Assembly: GCA_017414645.1 (NCBI GenBank)
Contig: JAFQLL010000003.1
Coordinates: 1-36,741 of the forward strand
DNA: 36,741 nucleotides
Direction of reading: 5' to 3'
DNA from: Clostridia bacterium
GTDB lineage: Bacteria; Bacillota; Clostridia; UMGS1883
Shown: positions 18,529-26,122 of the stretch, one piece after another
How positions within the stretch are numbered: position 1 is the stretch's first letter
Layout: each line of letters begins with the position of its first letter
Program-made: the position numbers and the translations under genes
The notes under the pieces: generated by a model
The model's database searches: none
Seen by the model: only the letters and a program-made list of their open reading frames with translations
Told to the model about the DNA's origin: nothing

Positions 18529-19659
18529 ATGTATACATTATTGAAACAAGAAGGAAAAGCAAGACGCGGCAAGTTCGAAACTGTGCATGGCACTGTGCAA
18601 ACGCCTGTTTTCATGAACGTTGGCACAAGTGCGGCAATCAAGGGCGCTGTATCCAGTCTTGATTTAAAAGAGGTTGGCTGTCAGGTTGAATTATCCAACA
18701 CCTACCACTTACACATACGCCCCGGTGACGACCTCATTAAAGACATGGGCGGATTACACAAGTTCATGAACTGGGACAGACCCATTCTTACCGACAGCGG
18801 CGGTTTCCAGGTGTTTTCCCTTTCCAAGCTCAGAAAAATTACCGAGGAGGGCGTGCAGTTTCAGTCTCATGTTGACGGTAAAAGAATTTTTATGGGCCCC
18901 GAGGAAAGCATGCAGATTCAGTCAAACTTAGGCTCAACAATTGCCATGGCATTTGACGAGTGCATTGAAAACCCTGCACCCTATAAATATGTTAAGGATT
19001 CCTGCGAAAGAACCTATCGCTGGCTGGAAAGATGCAAAAAGGAAATGGAAAGGCTTAATTCCCTTCCCGACACAGTAAACCCTCACCAGATGCTCTGGGG
19101 CATTAACCAGGGCGGCACCTATGAGGACTTAAGAGTCTGGCACATGAAGGAAATTGCAAAGCTTGATTTGCCCGGCTATGCTATAGGCGGCCTGGCAGTA
19201 GGTGAGAGCGCAGAGGAAATGTACCGCATTATTGATGCGGTTGAGCCTCACATGCCTAAGGATAAGCCCCGATATTTAATGGGTGTTGGTACACCTATAA
19301 ACATTCTGGAAGCGGTTGACAGAGGCGTTGACTTTTTCGACTGCGTAATAACTTCCCGTAATGCACGCCATGCTAACCTTTTCACCGACAAGGGCGTTTT
19401 GAACCTTAATAACAACAAGTTTGCCCGTGACGATAAGCCCTTAATGGAAGGCTGTAACTGCCCTGCATGTAAGAATTATTCACGTAGCTACATCCGCCAT
19501 TTATTCAAAGCTAAGGAAATGCTCGGCATGAGGCTTTGCGTTTTGCATAATCTGCATTTTTATAATGACCTTATGGCCAAGATAAGAGATAATCTTGATA
19601 ATGGTACATTCAAGGAATTCAAGGAAGAAAAGGTTCAGGCTTTTTCAGGAAGAGTTTAA
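18529..19659 (+). CDS. tgt: tRNA-guanine transglycosylase
   Basis: A 376-residue enzyme exchanging guanine 34 for preQ1 in GUN anticodon tRNAs, the step before QueA. Asp89 in TDSGGFQVFSL is the conserved active-site segment, a second Asp lies in FDCVITSRNARH, and the zinc site is Cys309-x-Cys311-x2-Cys314 plus a C-terminal His (LHNLHFY). The ATG follows AAGGAG. preQ1 synthesis genes are not in this window. Confidence 0.97.
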   Translation: MYTLLKQEGKARRGKFETVHGTVQTPVFMNVGTSAAIKGAVSSLDLKEVGCQVELSNTYHLHIRPGDDLIKDMGGLHKFMNWDRPILTDSGGFQVFSLSKLRKITEEGVQFQSHVDGKRIFMGPEESMQIQSNLGSTIAMAFDECIENPAPYKYVKDSCERTYRWLERCKKEMERLNSLPDTVNPHQMLWGINQGGTYEDLRVWHMKEIAKLDLPGYAIGGLAVGESAEEMYRIIDAVEPHMPKDKPRYLMGVGTPINILEAVDRGVDFFDCVITSRNARHANLFTDKGVLNLNNNKFARDDKPLMEGCNCPACKNYSRSYIRHLFKAKEMLGMRLCVLHNLHFYNDLMAKIRDNLDNGTFKEFKEEKVQAFSGRV

Positions 19660-19670
19660 TGAAAAATACC

Positions 19671-19708
19671 TTGCTCAGTGGATTTTTTCTGCTGAGCAAT
19701 TTTTTTTG
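19671..19708 (+). terminator. Terminator after tgt
   Basis: Stem TTGCTCAG/CTGAGCAA with a 13-nt loop, then a T-run of eight or more. It closes the SpoIID-queA-tgt transcript. Confidence 0.85.
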
Positions 19709-19726
19709 AAAAATTCTAAAAACATA

Positions 19727-19754
19727 TTGACCAGGAAGAAAATTATGGTATAAT
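19727..19754 (+). promoter_or_regulatory. Promoter of the stalk/PepSY gene
   Basis: TTGACC (19727-19732), 16-nt spacer, TATAAT (19749-19754). The predicted transcription start falls at the edge of the Fur-box-like dyad. Confidence 0.75.
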
Positions 19755-19765
19755 GAAATTGAAAA

Positions 19766-19780
19766 TGATAATCAGTATCA
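19766..19780 (+). promoter_or_regulatory. Fur-box-like operator
   Basis: TGATAATCAGTATCA differs at one base from the 7-1-7 Fur consensus TGATAATnATTATCA and sits about 12 nt downstream of the -10 box. The perfect inner dyad is ATGATA/TATCAT. This position would allow repression by an iron-bound Fur-family protein. Based on motif match alone. Confidence 0.5.
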
Positions 19781-19807
19781 TATTTAAATAAAAGAAAGGT
19801 GATGAAA

Positions 19808-20677
19808 ATGAAAAAGAAATTAGCATTTATCTTAGCAGGAGTTATAGCTGTATCGAGCTTTGCGGTAGGTGCAATGAGTAAAAGCATTGTTGAAAAAATA
19901 GAGGCCGAATTGCGTGGCGACTTTACAGTTTACGTTGACGGCAAAAAGCAGACCTTCCGTGATGTAAACGGAAAGGTTGTTGACCCCATTTTGTACGAGG
20001 GCACAACATATCTGCCTGTAAGAGCAATAGGCGAATTGATGGGCAAAACAGTTTACTGGTATCAGGACGAAAAGAAAATTGAGCTTGTTGAGCCCTCAGG
20101 TGAAAAAACCTTAGTAACAGATGCCGACGTTATTGTTGATGGCGCAGATAAGGTTAAAGAGGAAAAGATAAAGGAAGAAAAGCCCGGTAAAGCAGAAAAA
20201 CCCGAGAAGGAAAAGGCTACAGAAGCAGAAATTACCCTTGATGAAGCAAAGGAAATTGTTCTCGAAAAAGCCGAGCTTAACATTGAAGATGTTGTTTTCA
20301 CCAAAACAAAGCTCGAATTCGACGATGGAAGATGGGTATACGAAATTGATTTCAAAACAGACGAAGCAAGATACGACACTGAAGTAGATGCAACAGACGG
20401 TGAAATTCTTCAGTGGGAGGTAGAAGCTAAAAAGAACAGCGAAAAGCAAGCACAGCCCACAGACAAAGAAGTTATAAGCCTTGAAAAGGCAAAGTCCATC
20501 GCTCTCAAAAAGGCAGGCTTAAAGGAAAAGGACGTTGTTTTTGAAGAAGCAAAGCTTGACTATGATAACGGCAGAAAGGTTTACGACATTGAATTCAGAC
20601 AGGATAGGGTAGAATACTCTGCCGAAATCGATGCAGTAAGCGGCGAAATACTTGAGTGGGAAAAGGATGTTGACTAA
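19808..20677 (+). CDS. Secreted protein with stalk (copper amine oxidase N-terminal-like) domain and two PepSY repeats
   Basis: A 289-residue protein: signal peptide (1-24); a stalk domain at about 36-100 with the typical YEGTTYLPVRAIGELMG; a charged Lys/Glu linker at about 112-140; and two tandem PepSY-type repeats, each starting with L-x-x-A-K-x-I and ending in GEILQWE or GEILEWE. PepSY domains often inhibit proteases or act at the cell surface. Two upstream in-frame starts (GTG 19799, ATG 19802) are too close to AAAGG, so the ATG at 19808 is chosen. It is monocistronic behind a Fur-box-like site, which suggests an iron link (inference). Confidence 0.88.
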   Translation: MKKKLAFILAGVIAVSSFAVGAMSKSIVEKIEAELRGDFTVYVDGKKQTFRDVNGKVVDPILYEGTTYLPVRAIGELMGKTVYWYQDEKKIELVEPSGEKTLVTDADVIVDGADKVKEEKIKEEKPGKAEKPEKEKATEAEITLDEAKEIVLEKAELNIEDVVFTKTKLEFDDGRWVYEIDFKTDEARYDTEVDATDGEILQWEVEAKKNSEKQAQPTDKEVISLEKAKSIALKKAGLKEKDVVFEEAKLDYDNGRKVYDIEFRQDRVEYSAEIDAVSGEILEWEKDVD

Positions 20678-20682
20678 AAATT

Positions 20683-20696
20683 AACCCGAAAGGGTT
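20683..20696 (+). terminator. Small hairpin after the stalk/PepSY gene
   Basis: AACCC-GAAA-GGGTT immediately after the stop. A 5-bp stem without a real U-run, so a weak terminator at best. Confidence 0.35.
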
Positions 20697-20726
20697 TACA
20701 TACAAATTCACTTCCAAAACAAAAAA

Positions 20727-21008
20727 GGCGAGGAGAAATCCTCGTCCTTCAGACTGTCGATAAACTTAAAATTTCGCACAATAGCGAAGGGCTCGGGGAA
20801 GAAGGTTCCCCGAATAAAATAGGAGGGGCTATCGCATTGCCCCTTCGAAAGTGCCGATTTTAGGGGGCGCTCAAGCCCCTTGTACGAGAAATTGGCACTT
20901 TGTTCATTAGAAAAATTTCAGACTTAAAAGATTGCTTTGGCAAGATTTTAAGTCGCGTGTCGACTTTTTCGACACGCTCAAGGACGAGGAGAAATCCTCG
21001 TCCTTTTT
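20727..21008 (+). repeat. Hairpin-rich non-coding stretch bracketed by GAAA-loop palindromes
   Basis: The 336-nt gene gap holds no credible ORF but at least five hairpins. It opens with CGAGGA-GAAA-TCCTCG (20729-20744) and closes with the same palindrome extended to an 11-bp stem (20980-21005) plus TTTTT. Inside are CGGGGAA/TTCCCCG, GGGGC/GCCCC, AGGGG/CCCCT, AAAGTGCC/GGCACTTT (long range, around 20848 to 20904) and GCGTGTCGA/TCGACACGC (20955-20977). GTCGA and CTTAAAAT near the left end are mirrored by ATTTTAAG and TCGAC near the right. It could be a small RNA ending at the terminator or a non-autonomous repeat element; no known RNA family was recognised. Confidence 0.5.
20980..21008 (+). terminator. 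Strong terminator at the end of the structured stretch
   Basis: Perfect 11-bp stem AAGGACGAGGA/TCCTCGTCCTT with a GAAA tetraloop and a run of five Ts in the plus direction. There is no plus-strand gene between it and the stalk/PepSY gene. Confidence 0.7.
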
Positions 21009-21013
21009 GTTTA

Positions 21014-21883
21014 TCATCCGCATTGCAGAGAAAACCATATGTTATCAAAATTTTTTGCGAGAAGGTCCTGCTTTTTTATGTAGAAATAAAGCATGCCGCA
21101 GTCACCAAACATCCATTCAAAATCATCCGTGCTGATTGTTCCCAACTGAAGGAGTAACGTCCAATCCTTTGCTTTTTCGATAATATCGCAGGCCTCGTCC
21201 TCGGGGGTATTCCGATAGCTCTCTACAGTGCCGGAAAAAAGTCCGCGGGTAACTCTTTCACATTCTGAAAGCATTTCACTCTGTATGATATCGGCATAAC
21301 CAAGTAGCTTGTGGTCGTACATATCTGAATCAAAATCTACGCCGAGTTTTTCGATAACACTGTCGTATTTTTCCCATTCACATTTTAAATCGCTTATACA
21401 GTCGAATTCTTCGTATCTTGGATAAGAACTTTTTGTCATAAAACTAACTGCTATTTCAGGCATTATATAGCCCTCTTCCAAATCCTCAGGCAAATCTATA
21501 AGTGAAAAGCCATTTGTGTTTTCATAGTAGAACACCCGTGCAGCACCCTTGTCGTCGGGGTCAAAGCCCCAGCAAAAGGAGTCGCATTCGTAAAAGAAAT
21601 ACAGCATGCCGCTCTTTGGCAAAAGGTTGTCCTTGTCATAAAAGGCTACATCGGACAAATTAATCTGGCAAAAGAACGAAAGGGGACGATTTACATTGTC
21701 ATCCTTGCTTGTAAAGCGCGGCCAGATAAAATCCGCAGGCAAAAAGGGCTTGCCTCCGATTTTGCTTTCATCAGGGCGAAGCTGAGTTTCATTTTTCCTT
21801 GGTGTAATCACAATTTCATTTTTTTTCAGTGCACTGAGCGTAGGTTTTAAATTGTTCTTTTTGAAAATATCAAATATTGACAT
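21014..21883 (-). CDS. YwqG family protein (DUF1963)
   Basis: A 289-residue cytosolic protein of the YwqG/DUF1963 family. Diagnostic segments are SKIGGKPFLPADFIWPRF near residue 40-60, PLSFFCQINLSDV, and a repeated MLYFFYE / MLYFYIK strand. The biochemical role of the family is unknown; members are widespread as possible immunity-like or stress-related proteins in Firmicutes, which is not proven here. AAAGGAGG 7 nt before the ATG at 21883 fixes the start, although the frame continues 20 codons upstream. Single gene, divergent from the MarR operon. Confidence 0.85.
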   Translation of the reverse strand: MSIFDIFKKNNLKPTLSALKKNEIVITPRKNETQLRPDESKIGGKPFLPADFIWPRFTSKDDNVNRPLSFFCQINLSDVAFYDKDNLLPKSGMLYFFYECDSFCWGFDPDDKGAARVFYYENTNGFSLIDLPEDLEEGYIMPEIAVSFMTKSSYPRYEEFDCISDLKCEWEKYDSVIEKLGVDFDSDMYDHKLLGYADIIQSEMLSECERVTRGLFSGTVESYRNTPEDEACDIIEKAKDWTLLLQLGTISTDDFEWMFGDCGMLYFYIKKQDLLAKNFDNIWFSLQCG

Positions 21884-21914
21884 AACGGCCTCCTTTGAAA
21901 ACTGTACTATAATT

Positions 21915-21943
21915 ATCATAATATAATTTTTGCAAAAAAGCAA
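21915..21943 (-). promoter_or_regulatory. Possible promoter of the YwqG-like gene
   Basis: On the minus strand, TTGCTT (21943-21938), 17-nt spacer, TATGAT (21920-21915). The AT-rich context makes alternatives possible. Confidence 0.4.
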
Positions 21944-21959
21944 CTGCTTGTGTTAATCG

Positions 21960-21988
21960 TTGACATATGAAAAAAATAGTGGTACAAT
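21960..21988 (+). promoter_or_regulatory. Promoter of the marR-oye-acnX operon
   Basis: TTGACA (21960-21965), 17-nt spacer, TACAAT (21983-21988), immediately followed by the MarR operator-like dyad. Confidence 0.75.
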
Positions 21989-21989
21989 A

Positions 21990-22013
21990 AAATTGTTGAC
22001 AGCTCAACAATTT
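21990..22013 (+). promoter_or_regulatory. 24-bp palindromic operator, probably MarR autoregulation
   Basis: Perfect 10-bp arms AAATTGTTGA (21990-21999) and TCAACAATTT (22004-22013) around CAGC. It begins 2 nt after the -10 box and so covers the transcription start, ideal for repression by the MarR protein encoded next. A small RNA hairpin is the alternative reading. Confidence 0.65.
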
Positions 22014-22030
22014 TAGAAGGAGGTGACAGC

Positions 22031-22483
22031 ATGATACAACGGTTTGAAGAGTTTACTTCAAACATTGCAAAGGCCTACAAAAGCATTATAAAAATCAAGG
22101 GTCACGAAATGACAGAATACGGGCTTAAAGCCTCGAATGTTACCTGCCTTTTTCATTTAGGTAAAAATGAAGATGGGCTTACCGCAACAGAGCTTTGCGC
22201 CCTTTGTATGGAGGACAAGGCGGCGGTGTCAAAATCCCTTTCTTTATTGAAAGAAAAGGGCTACATAGAACAAGAGGATGACAATAAAAAATACAAGCTT
22301 AAGTATTTTATTACCCCTTCGGGTAAAAAGGTGTTTGACGAAATAAGCATTGTTATCGGTCAGGTTGTAAGTCAGGTTGGCGACGGGCTTACTGATGAAG
22401 AAAGAAACGTTTTTTACAAATCCTTAGGCATTATCGTGCAGAACCTAAACACCCTTTGCACGGCGTCGGAGGGCAAAGCATAA
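22031..22483 (+). CDS. MarR family transcriptional regulator
   Basis: A 150-residue winged-helix regulator. Residues about 38-95 form the MarR DNA-binding core, with recognition-helix segment [20 protein letters not shown] and wing residues [20 protein letters not shown]; flanking helices would form the dimer interface. Start ATG follows AAGGAGGTGACAG. It is first in an operon with a 2-enoate-reductase-type flavoenzyme and aconitase X, so it probably senses a metabolite of that pathway, possibly an aromatic or enoic acid (inference). Confidence 0.92.
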   Translation: MIQRFEEFTSNIAKAYKSIIKIKGHEMTEYGLKASNVTCLFHLGKNEDGLTATELCALCMEDKAAVSKSLSLLKEKGYIEQEDDNKKYKLKYFITPSGKKVFDEISIVIGQVVSQVGDGLTDEERNVFYKSLGIIVQNLNTLCTASEGKA

Positions 22484-22524
22484 GTTTAGTTTATTATAGT
22501 TTTATAAATAAAGGAGGAAGATTA

Positions 22525-24585
22525 ATGGACAAAAAGTACGAAGCGTTGTTTACCCCCTGGAAGATAGGCAACGTGGAAATCAAGAACCGAATTGTAATGT
22601 GCCCCATGGGCGGCACAAGCCTTTTTGGCTGGTTCGAATTGACAGGCTGCCATTTTGACAAGGAGGCGGCAAAGCTTTTCTTAGAAAGAGCAAATAACAA
22701 TGTTGGGTTAATTATCCCCGGCATCGCGCCTCTTCGTGACACCTTCTGGGGAAAGTGGCTCTGGCAGAACCCCAAAATGTTTGAGGATTTAAAAGAATTT
22801 ATGGACGAAATTCATAAAACAGGGGCGAAACTGTTTATTCAGCTTACAGCAGGCATGGGCAGAAGCTGGGCGATAACCGAGCTTGTGGCACCTCTTCATA
22901 AAAACAAAATAACACGTGCACTTATTAAGCCTGTTATCGACACAAGCCATGAACTGGCAAGCCCCAGTGAACAGCCCTCGCGCTGGGCACACGACATTAT
23001 CTGCCCCGAAATGACAAAGGAGCAGATTGAAGAAATTATTGAAGCCTTTGCCAAAACCGCTAAGCTTTGCCGTGATGCAGGCGTTGACGGCGTTGAAGTG
23101 CACGCTGTGCATGAGGGTTATCTTTTAGACCAGTTCGCAATTGAATTTTTCAATAAGCGCACCGACGAATACGGCGGCAGCTTCGAAAACCGTTACCGCT
23201 TTGCAGCTGAGGTTGTTAAGGCAATTAAAGAGGCGTGCGGAAGTGACTATCCCGTATCGCTCCGTTATTCCGTAGAGAGCAAAATGAAGGGCTTCTGCGA
23301 GGGCGCAATGCCCAATGAAGATTACATCGAAGTTGGCAGAAGCATGGAGGAAAGTGAAAAGGCTGCAAAGTTTTTAGAGGACGCAGGCTACGACATGTTA
23401 AACGCCGACAACGGCACCTACGACTCCTGGTATTGGGCGCATCCGCCGATGTACATGCCACAGAACTGTAATTTAGAGGATGTAGCTCACATTAAAAAGT
23501 TTGTAAACATTCCCGTAGTATGTGCAGGCAGAATGGAGCCTGACGTAGGTGCACAGGCTGTTAGTGAAGGCAGAATTGATGCAGTTGGTGTTGCACGCCA
23601 GTTCCTTACTGACCCTGCGTGGATAACAAAGCTCATTGAAGACAGATTAGAGGACATCAAGCCCTGCATCTGCTGCCATAGCGGCTGCTTCAATTTCTCA
23701 TCTTCCAAGGGTCACGCAAATACACAGGACTTAACCGACACAATGGGGCTTGCCCGCTGTGCCCTTAACCCCGAAACAATGCAGTCGAAAAAGTACAAGG
23801 TTACAAAGGCTAAGAAGGTTAAGAAGATTGCGGTTATCGGTGGCGGTATAGGCGGTATGGAAGCTGCAATACTTCTTAGTAAGCGCGGCCATAAGGTAAC
23901 CCTTTACGAAAAGACAGATAAATTAGGCGGTGTATTCATTGCAGCAGCGGCACCATCCTTTAAGGAAAAGGATCGTGATTTAATTGCATGGTACATACGT
24001 GAAATTAAAAAGCATCCCATTGAAGTAAAAATGAATATGGAAATTAAGGACATAACCACCCTTGATGCAGACGAGGTTATTGTTGCAACAGGTGCTACTG
24101 CAAAGCGTATCCCTGTAAAGGGCGCAGAAAAATCAATAGAAGCTGTTGACTACCTTCTTGGCGAAAAGATGGTTGGCGACAAGGTTGTTGTTATTGGCGG
24201 CGGTTTAACAGGCTGCGAAATTGCATACGATTTGTACCTTAAGGGCAAAACCCCTGTTATTGTTGAAATGCAGGACGATTTGGTTACAACCCCCGGTGTG
24301 TGCCTTGCAAACACCAGCTACCTGCGTGACTTCTTTAAGACAAATAAGGTGCAGGTGCATCTTGAAACAGCCCTTTGCTCCATTGAAGATGGCGGCGTAA
24401 CAGTTAAAGATAAAAACGGCAAGGAATTTAAAATTGATGCCGACAGCACAATTATGTCGGTTGGCTATAACCCCAACCCTATTGCAAAGAAGAGCGGCAA
24501 GGTGCACGTTATCGGCGATGCTAAAAAGGTGGGCAACTTAAGAACTGTTATATGGGGAGCATGGGATGTATGTATGAAGCTGTAA
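22525..24585 (+). CDS. NADH:flavin oxidoreductase of the 2-enoate reductase/BaiCD type
   Basis: A 686-residue, three-part enzyme. Residues 1-370 are an Old Yellow Enzyme TIM barrel (FMN) with [14 protein letters not shown], the form with Glu after the second His that is typical of enoate reductase/BaiCD relatives. Cys381, Cys384, Cys388 and Cys412 are candidate [4Fe-4S] ligands; 23 residues separate the last two, more than the usual 11-12. Residues about 430-686 contain two dinucleotide folds, [13 protein letters not shown] (FAD) and [13 protein letters not shown] (NADH). Such enzymes reduce activated C=C bonds. AAGGAGG decides the ATG at 22525. A perfect 17-bp hairpin spans the stop. Substrate unknown; see the aconitase X neighbours. 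Confidence 0.92.
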   Translation: MDKKYEALFTPWKIGNVEIKNRIVMCPMGGTSLFGWFELTGCHFDKEAAKLFLERANNNVGLIIPGIAPLRDTFWGKWLWQNPKMFEDLKEFMDEIHKTGAKLFIQLTAGMGRSWAITELVAPLHKNKITRALIKPVIDTSHELASPSEQPSRWAHDIICPEMTKEQIEEIIEAFAKTAKLCRDAGVDGVEVHAVHEGYLLDQFAIEFFNKRTDEYGGSFENRYRFAAEVVKAIKEACGSDYPVSLRYSVESKMKGFCEGAMPNEDYIEVGRSMEESEKAAKFLEDAGYDMLNADNGTYDSWYWAHPPMYMPQNCNLEDVAHIKKFVNIPVVCAGRMEPDVGAQAVSEGRIDAVGVARQFLTDPAWITKLIEDRLEDIKPCICCHSGCFNFSSSKGHANTQDLTDTMGLARCALNPETMQSKKYKVTKAKKVKKIAVIGGGIGGMEAAILLSKRGHKVTLYEKTDKLGGVFIAAAAPSFKEKDRDLIAWYIREIKKHPIEVKMNMEIKDITTLDADEVIVATGATAKRIPVKGAEKSIEAVDYLLGEKMVGDKVVVIGGGLTGCEIAYDLYLKGKTPVIVEMQDDLVTTPGVCLANTSYLRDFFKTNKVQVHLETALCSIEDGGVTVKDKNGKEFKIDADSTIMSVGYNPNPIAKKSGKVHVIGDAKKVGNLRTVIWGAWDVCMKL

Positions 24586-24601
24586 GCTTCATACATACAT
24601 C
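24565..24601 (+). repeat. Perfect 17-bp hairpin spanning the flavoenzyme stop codon
   Basis: Left arm 24565-24581 and right arm 24585-24601 are exact complements around a 3-nt centre; the stop TAA is at 24583-24585. It lies at the left edge of the hairpin-linker array and may belong to it. Confidence 0.75.
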
Positions 24602-24780
24602 AACTGAGTTTGCCATAAATGGCAAGTGAAGTTATCTTCGATAGTGAAGTTGCCTGACGGCAGTGAAGTTTCGGCTAACGCCGAAGTGGCAAACTGAACT
24701 TCACTTTCTGTGTGGGATATACAGAAAACTTCACTGTGAGTTTACTCACAACTTCACTTTTGCGACAGCAAAAACTTCAC
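24602..24780 (+). repeat. Hairpin-linker array A (linker GTGAAGTT / AACTTCAC)
   Basis: GTGAAGTT occurs three times (24626, 24644, 24663) and then its reverse complement AACTTCAC four times (24697, 24727, 24750, 24773). Between them lie short hairpins with unrelated stems: TTGCC/GGCAA, TATC/GATA, TGCC/GGCA, TTCGGC/GCCGAA, TTTCTGT/ACAGAAA, TGTGAG/CTCACA and TTTTGC/GCAAAA. GTTTGCCA at 24608 can also pair with TGGCAAAC at 24687. The array fills the gap between the flavoenzyme and aconitase X genes. Not a CRISPR: the spaced sequences are self-complementary and 9-23 nt. Confidence 0.8.
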
Positions 24781-24840
24781 CAATAACACTTTACAGTTAC
24801 CCGATTAAAGTGACTTGACACGATTGAAAGGAGCAATTTT

Positions 24841-26121
24841 ATGGCTATGATTTTAACCGATGAACAGCAGGCGATACTTAACGGCTCTAAAGGCGAAACA
24901 ATGGCAAAGGTTATGAAAACCCTTGTAATGTACGGTGAAGCCTTCGGTGCTGAAAAGTTGGTGCCTGTTACAAGCAAATACAACCATCTTGTTACAAGCT
25001 TCGGCTTAAAGATGATTACACCTGTTTATAAGCTTATGGACGAGCTTATCGAAGCAGGATTAACCTCGAGGCAGAAGTTTTCCATGGACCCTCGTCCCGT
25101 TGACAAAAACGTGCCTGCAAACTTTTTACAGAACATTATTTTTAATAAAATAATGTACACAAAACAGGACTTTTACGAAACTCAGCTTGAAAAACTTGGT
25201 CTCATGGATAAAAACGCTTTTACCTGCACCTGCTACATGGACGAGGTAGGCAACAAGCCCGAAAAAGGCGAGGTTTTAAGCTGGGCGGAAAGTAGCGCCG
25301 TTGTTTATGCAAACAGCGTTTTAGGTGCAAGATGTAACCGAAACAGCGGCATTATCGACATTATGGGCTCCATTGCAGGCTACGTGCCTTACTTTGGCTT
25401 ACTCACCGACGAAGGCAGAACTGCCACATGGGTTGTTGAGGTTAAAACCACAAAGAAACCCGATGCGCAGCTTTTAGGCAGTGCTATCGGCATGAAGGTT
25501 ATGGAAGATGTGCCCTATGTTAAAGGCATGAATAAATACCTCGGAGAAAAGCTTGACGATGCAGCATGCACCTATCTTAAGGACTTTGGTGCGGCAACAG
25601 CCTCTAACGGTGCGGTTGGTCTTTATCACATCGAAAACCTTACCCCCGAAGCAAAGGAATTGGGCGAGAGCTTAATTGCACCCGATGCACGTGTTTATGT
25701 TGTTGACGATGCGGAACTGGAAAGGGTAAAGAGCGAATATCCCGTTGTGTGGAAAAACAAGGATGCTAAGCCCAAGCTGTGCTTTATCGGCTGCCCCCAC
25801 ATGAGCCTTCAGCAAATGAAGGACTGGACAGACAGGGTGGAAAATGCTCTTAAAGAGGCAGGCAACAAAAAGGTGCTTGTGCCCACTGTTTTTACAGCGG
25901 CACCCGATGTACTCGAGGCTTTTAATAAGACAGAATATGCTGACCGCCTTAAAAAGACAGGCGTTATAACAAGCTATATTTGCCCTCTTATGTACATGAA
26001 CAACCCCCTTTGCGGCTCCATGCCTGTTATAACCTGCTCAAATAAGCTCCGTACATATTCAACAGCAAGATTCTACTCTGAGGACGAAATCCTCGTTAAA
26101 ATTACAAAGGAGGGGAAGTAA
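24841..26121 (+). CDS. Aconitase X, large catalytic subunit (DUF521)
   Basis: A 426-residue protein of the aconitase X catalytic family. Conserved segments are YGEAFGAEKLVPVTS near the N-terminus, GARCNRNSG, CFIGCPHMSLQQM (Cys314, Cys318, His320) and CGSMPVITCSNKLRTY (Cys391, Cys399), which supply candidate Fe-S and substrate residues. Characterised bacterial AcnX enzymes dehydrate cis-3-hydroxy-L-proline; archaeal ones dehydrate mevalonate 5-phosphate. Here the catalytic and swivel domains are separate genes. The ATG follows AAAGGAG. With the upstream enoate-reductase-like enzyme it could dehydrate a hydroxy acid whose product is then reduced (inference). Confidence 0.9.
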   Translation: MAMILTDEQQAILNGSKGETMAKVMKTLVMYGEAFGAEKLVPVTSKYNHLVTSFGLKMITPVYKLMDELIEAGLTSRQKFSMDPRPVDKNVPANFLQNIIFNKIMYTKQDFYETQLEKLGLMDKNAFTCTCYMDEVGNKPEKGEVLSWAESSAVVYANSVLGARCNRNSGIIDIMGSIAGYVPYFGLLTDEGRTATWVVEVKTTKKPDAQLLGSAIGMKVMEDVPYVKGMNKYLGEKLDDAACTYLKDFGAATASNGAVGLYHIENLTPEAKELGESLIAPDARVYVVDDAELERVKSEYPVVWKNKDAKPKLCFIGCPHMSLQQMKDWTDRVENALKEAGNKKVLVPTVFTAAPDVLEAFNKTEYADRLKKTGVITSYICPLMYMNNPLCGSMPVITCSNKLRTYSTARFYSEDEILVKITKEGK

Positions 26122-26122
26122 C

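Noticed and set aside
20727-21008. Known housekeeping RNA (6S, tmRNA, SRP RNA, RNase P RNA)
   Set aside because: None of the conserved motifs of these RNAs could be found; only generic hairpins are visible.
24602-24780. CRISPR array
   Set aside because: The constant word is only 8 nt and changes orientation midway, and the spaced segments are self-complementary hairpins of 9-23 nt. There are no cas genes.
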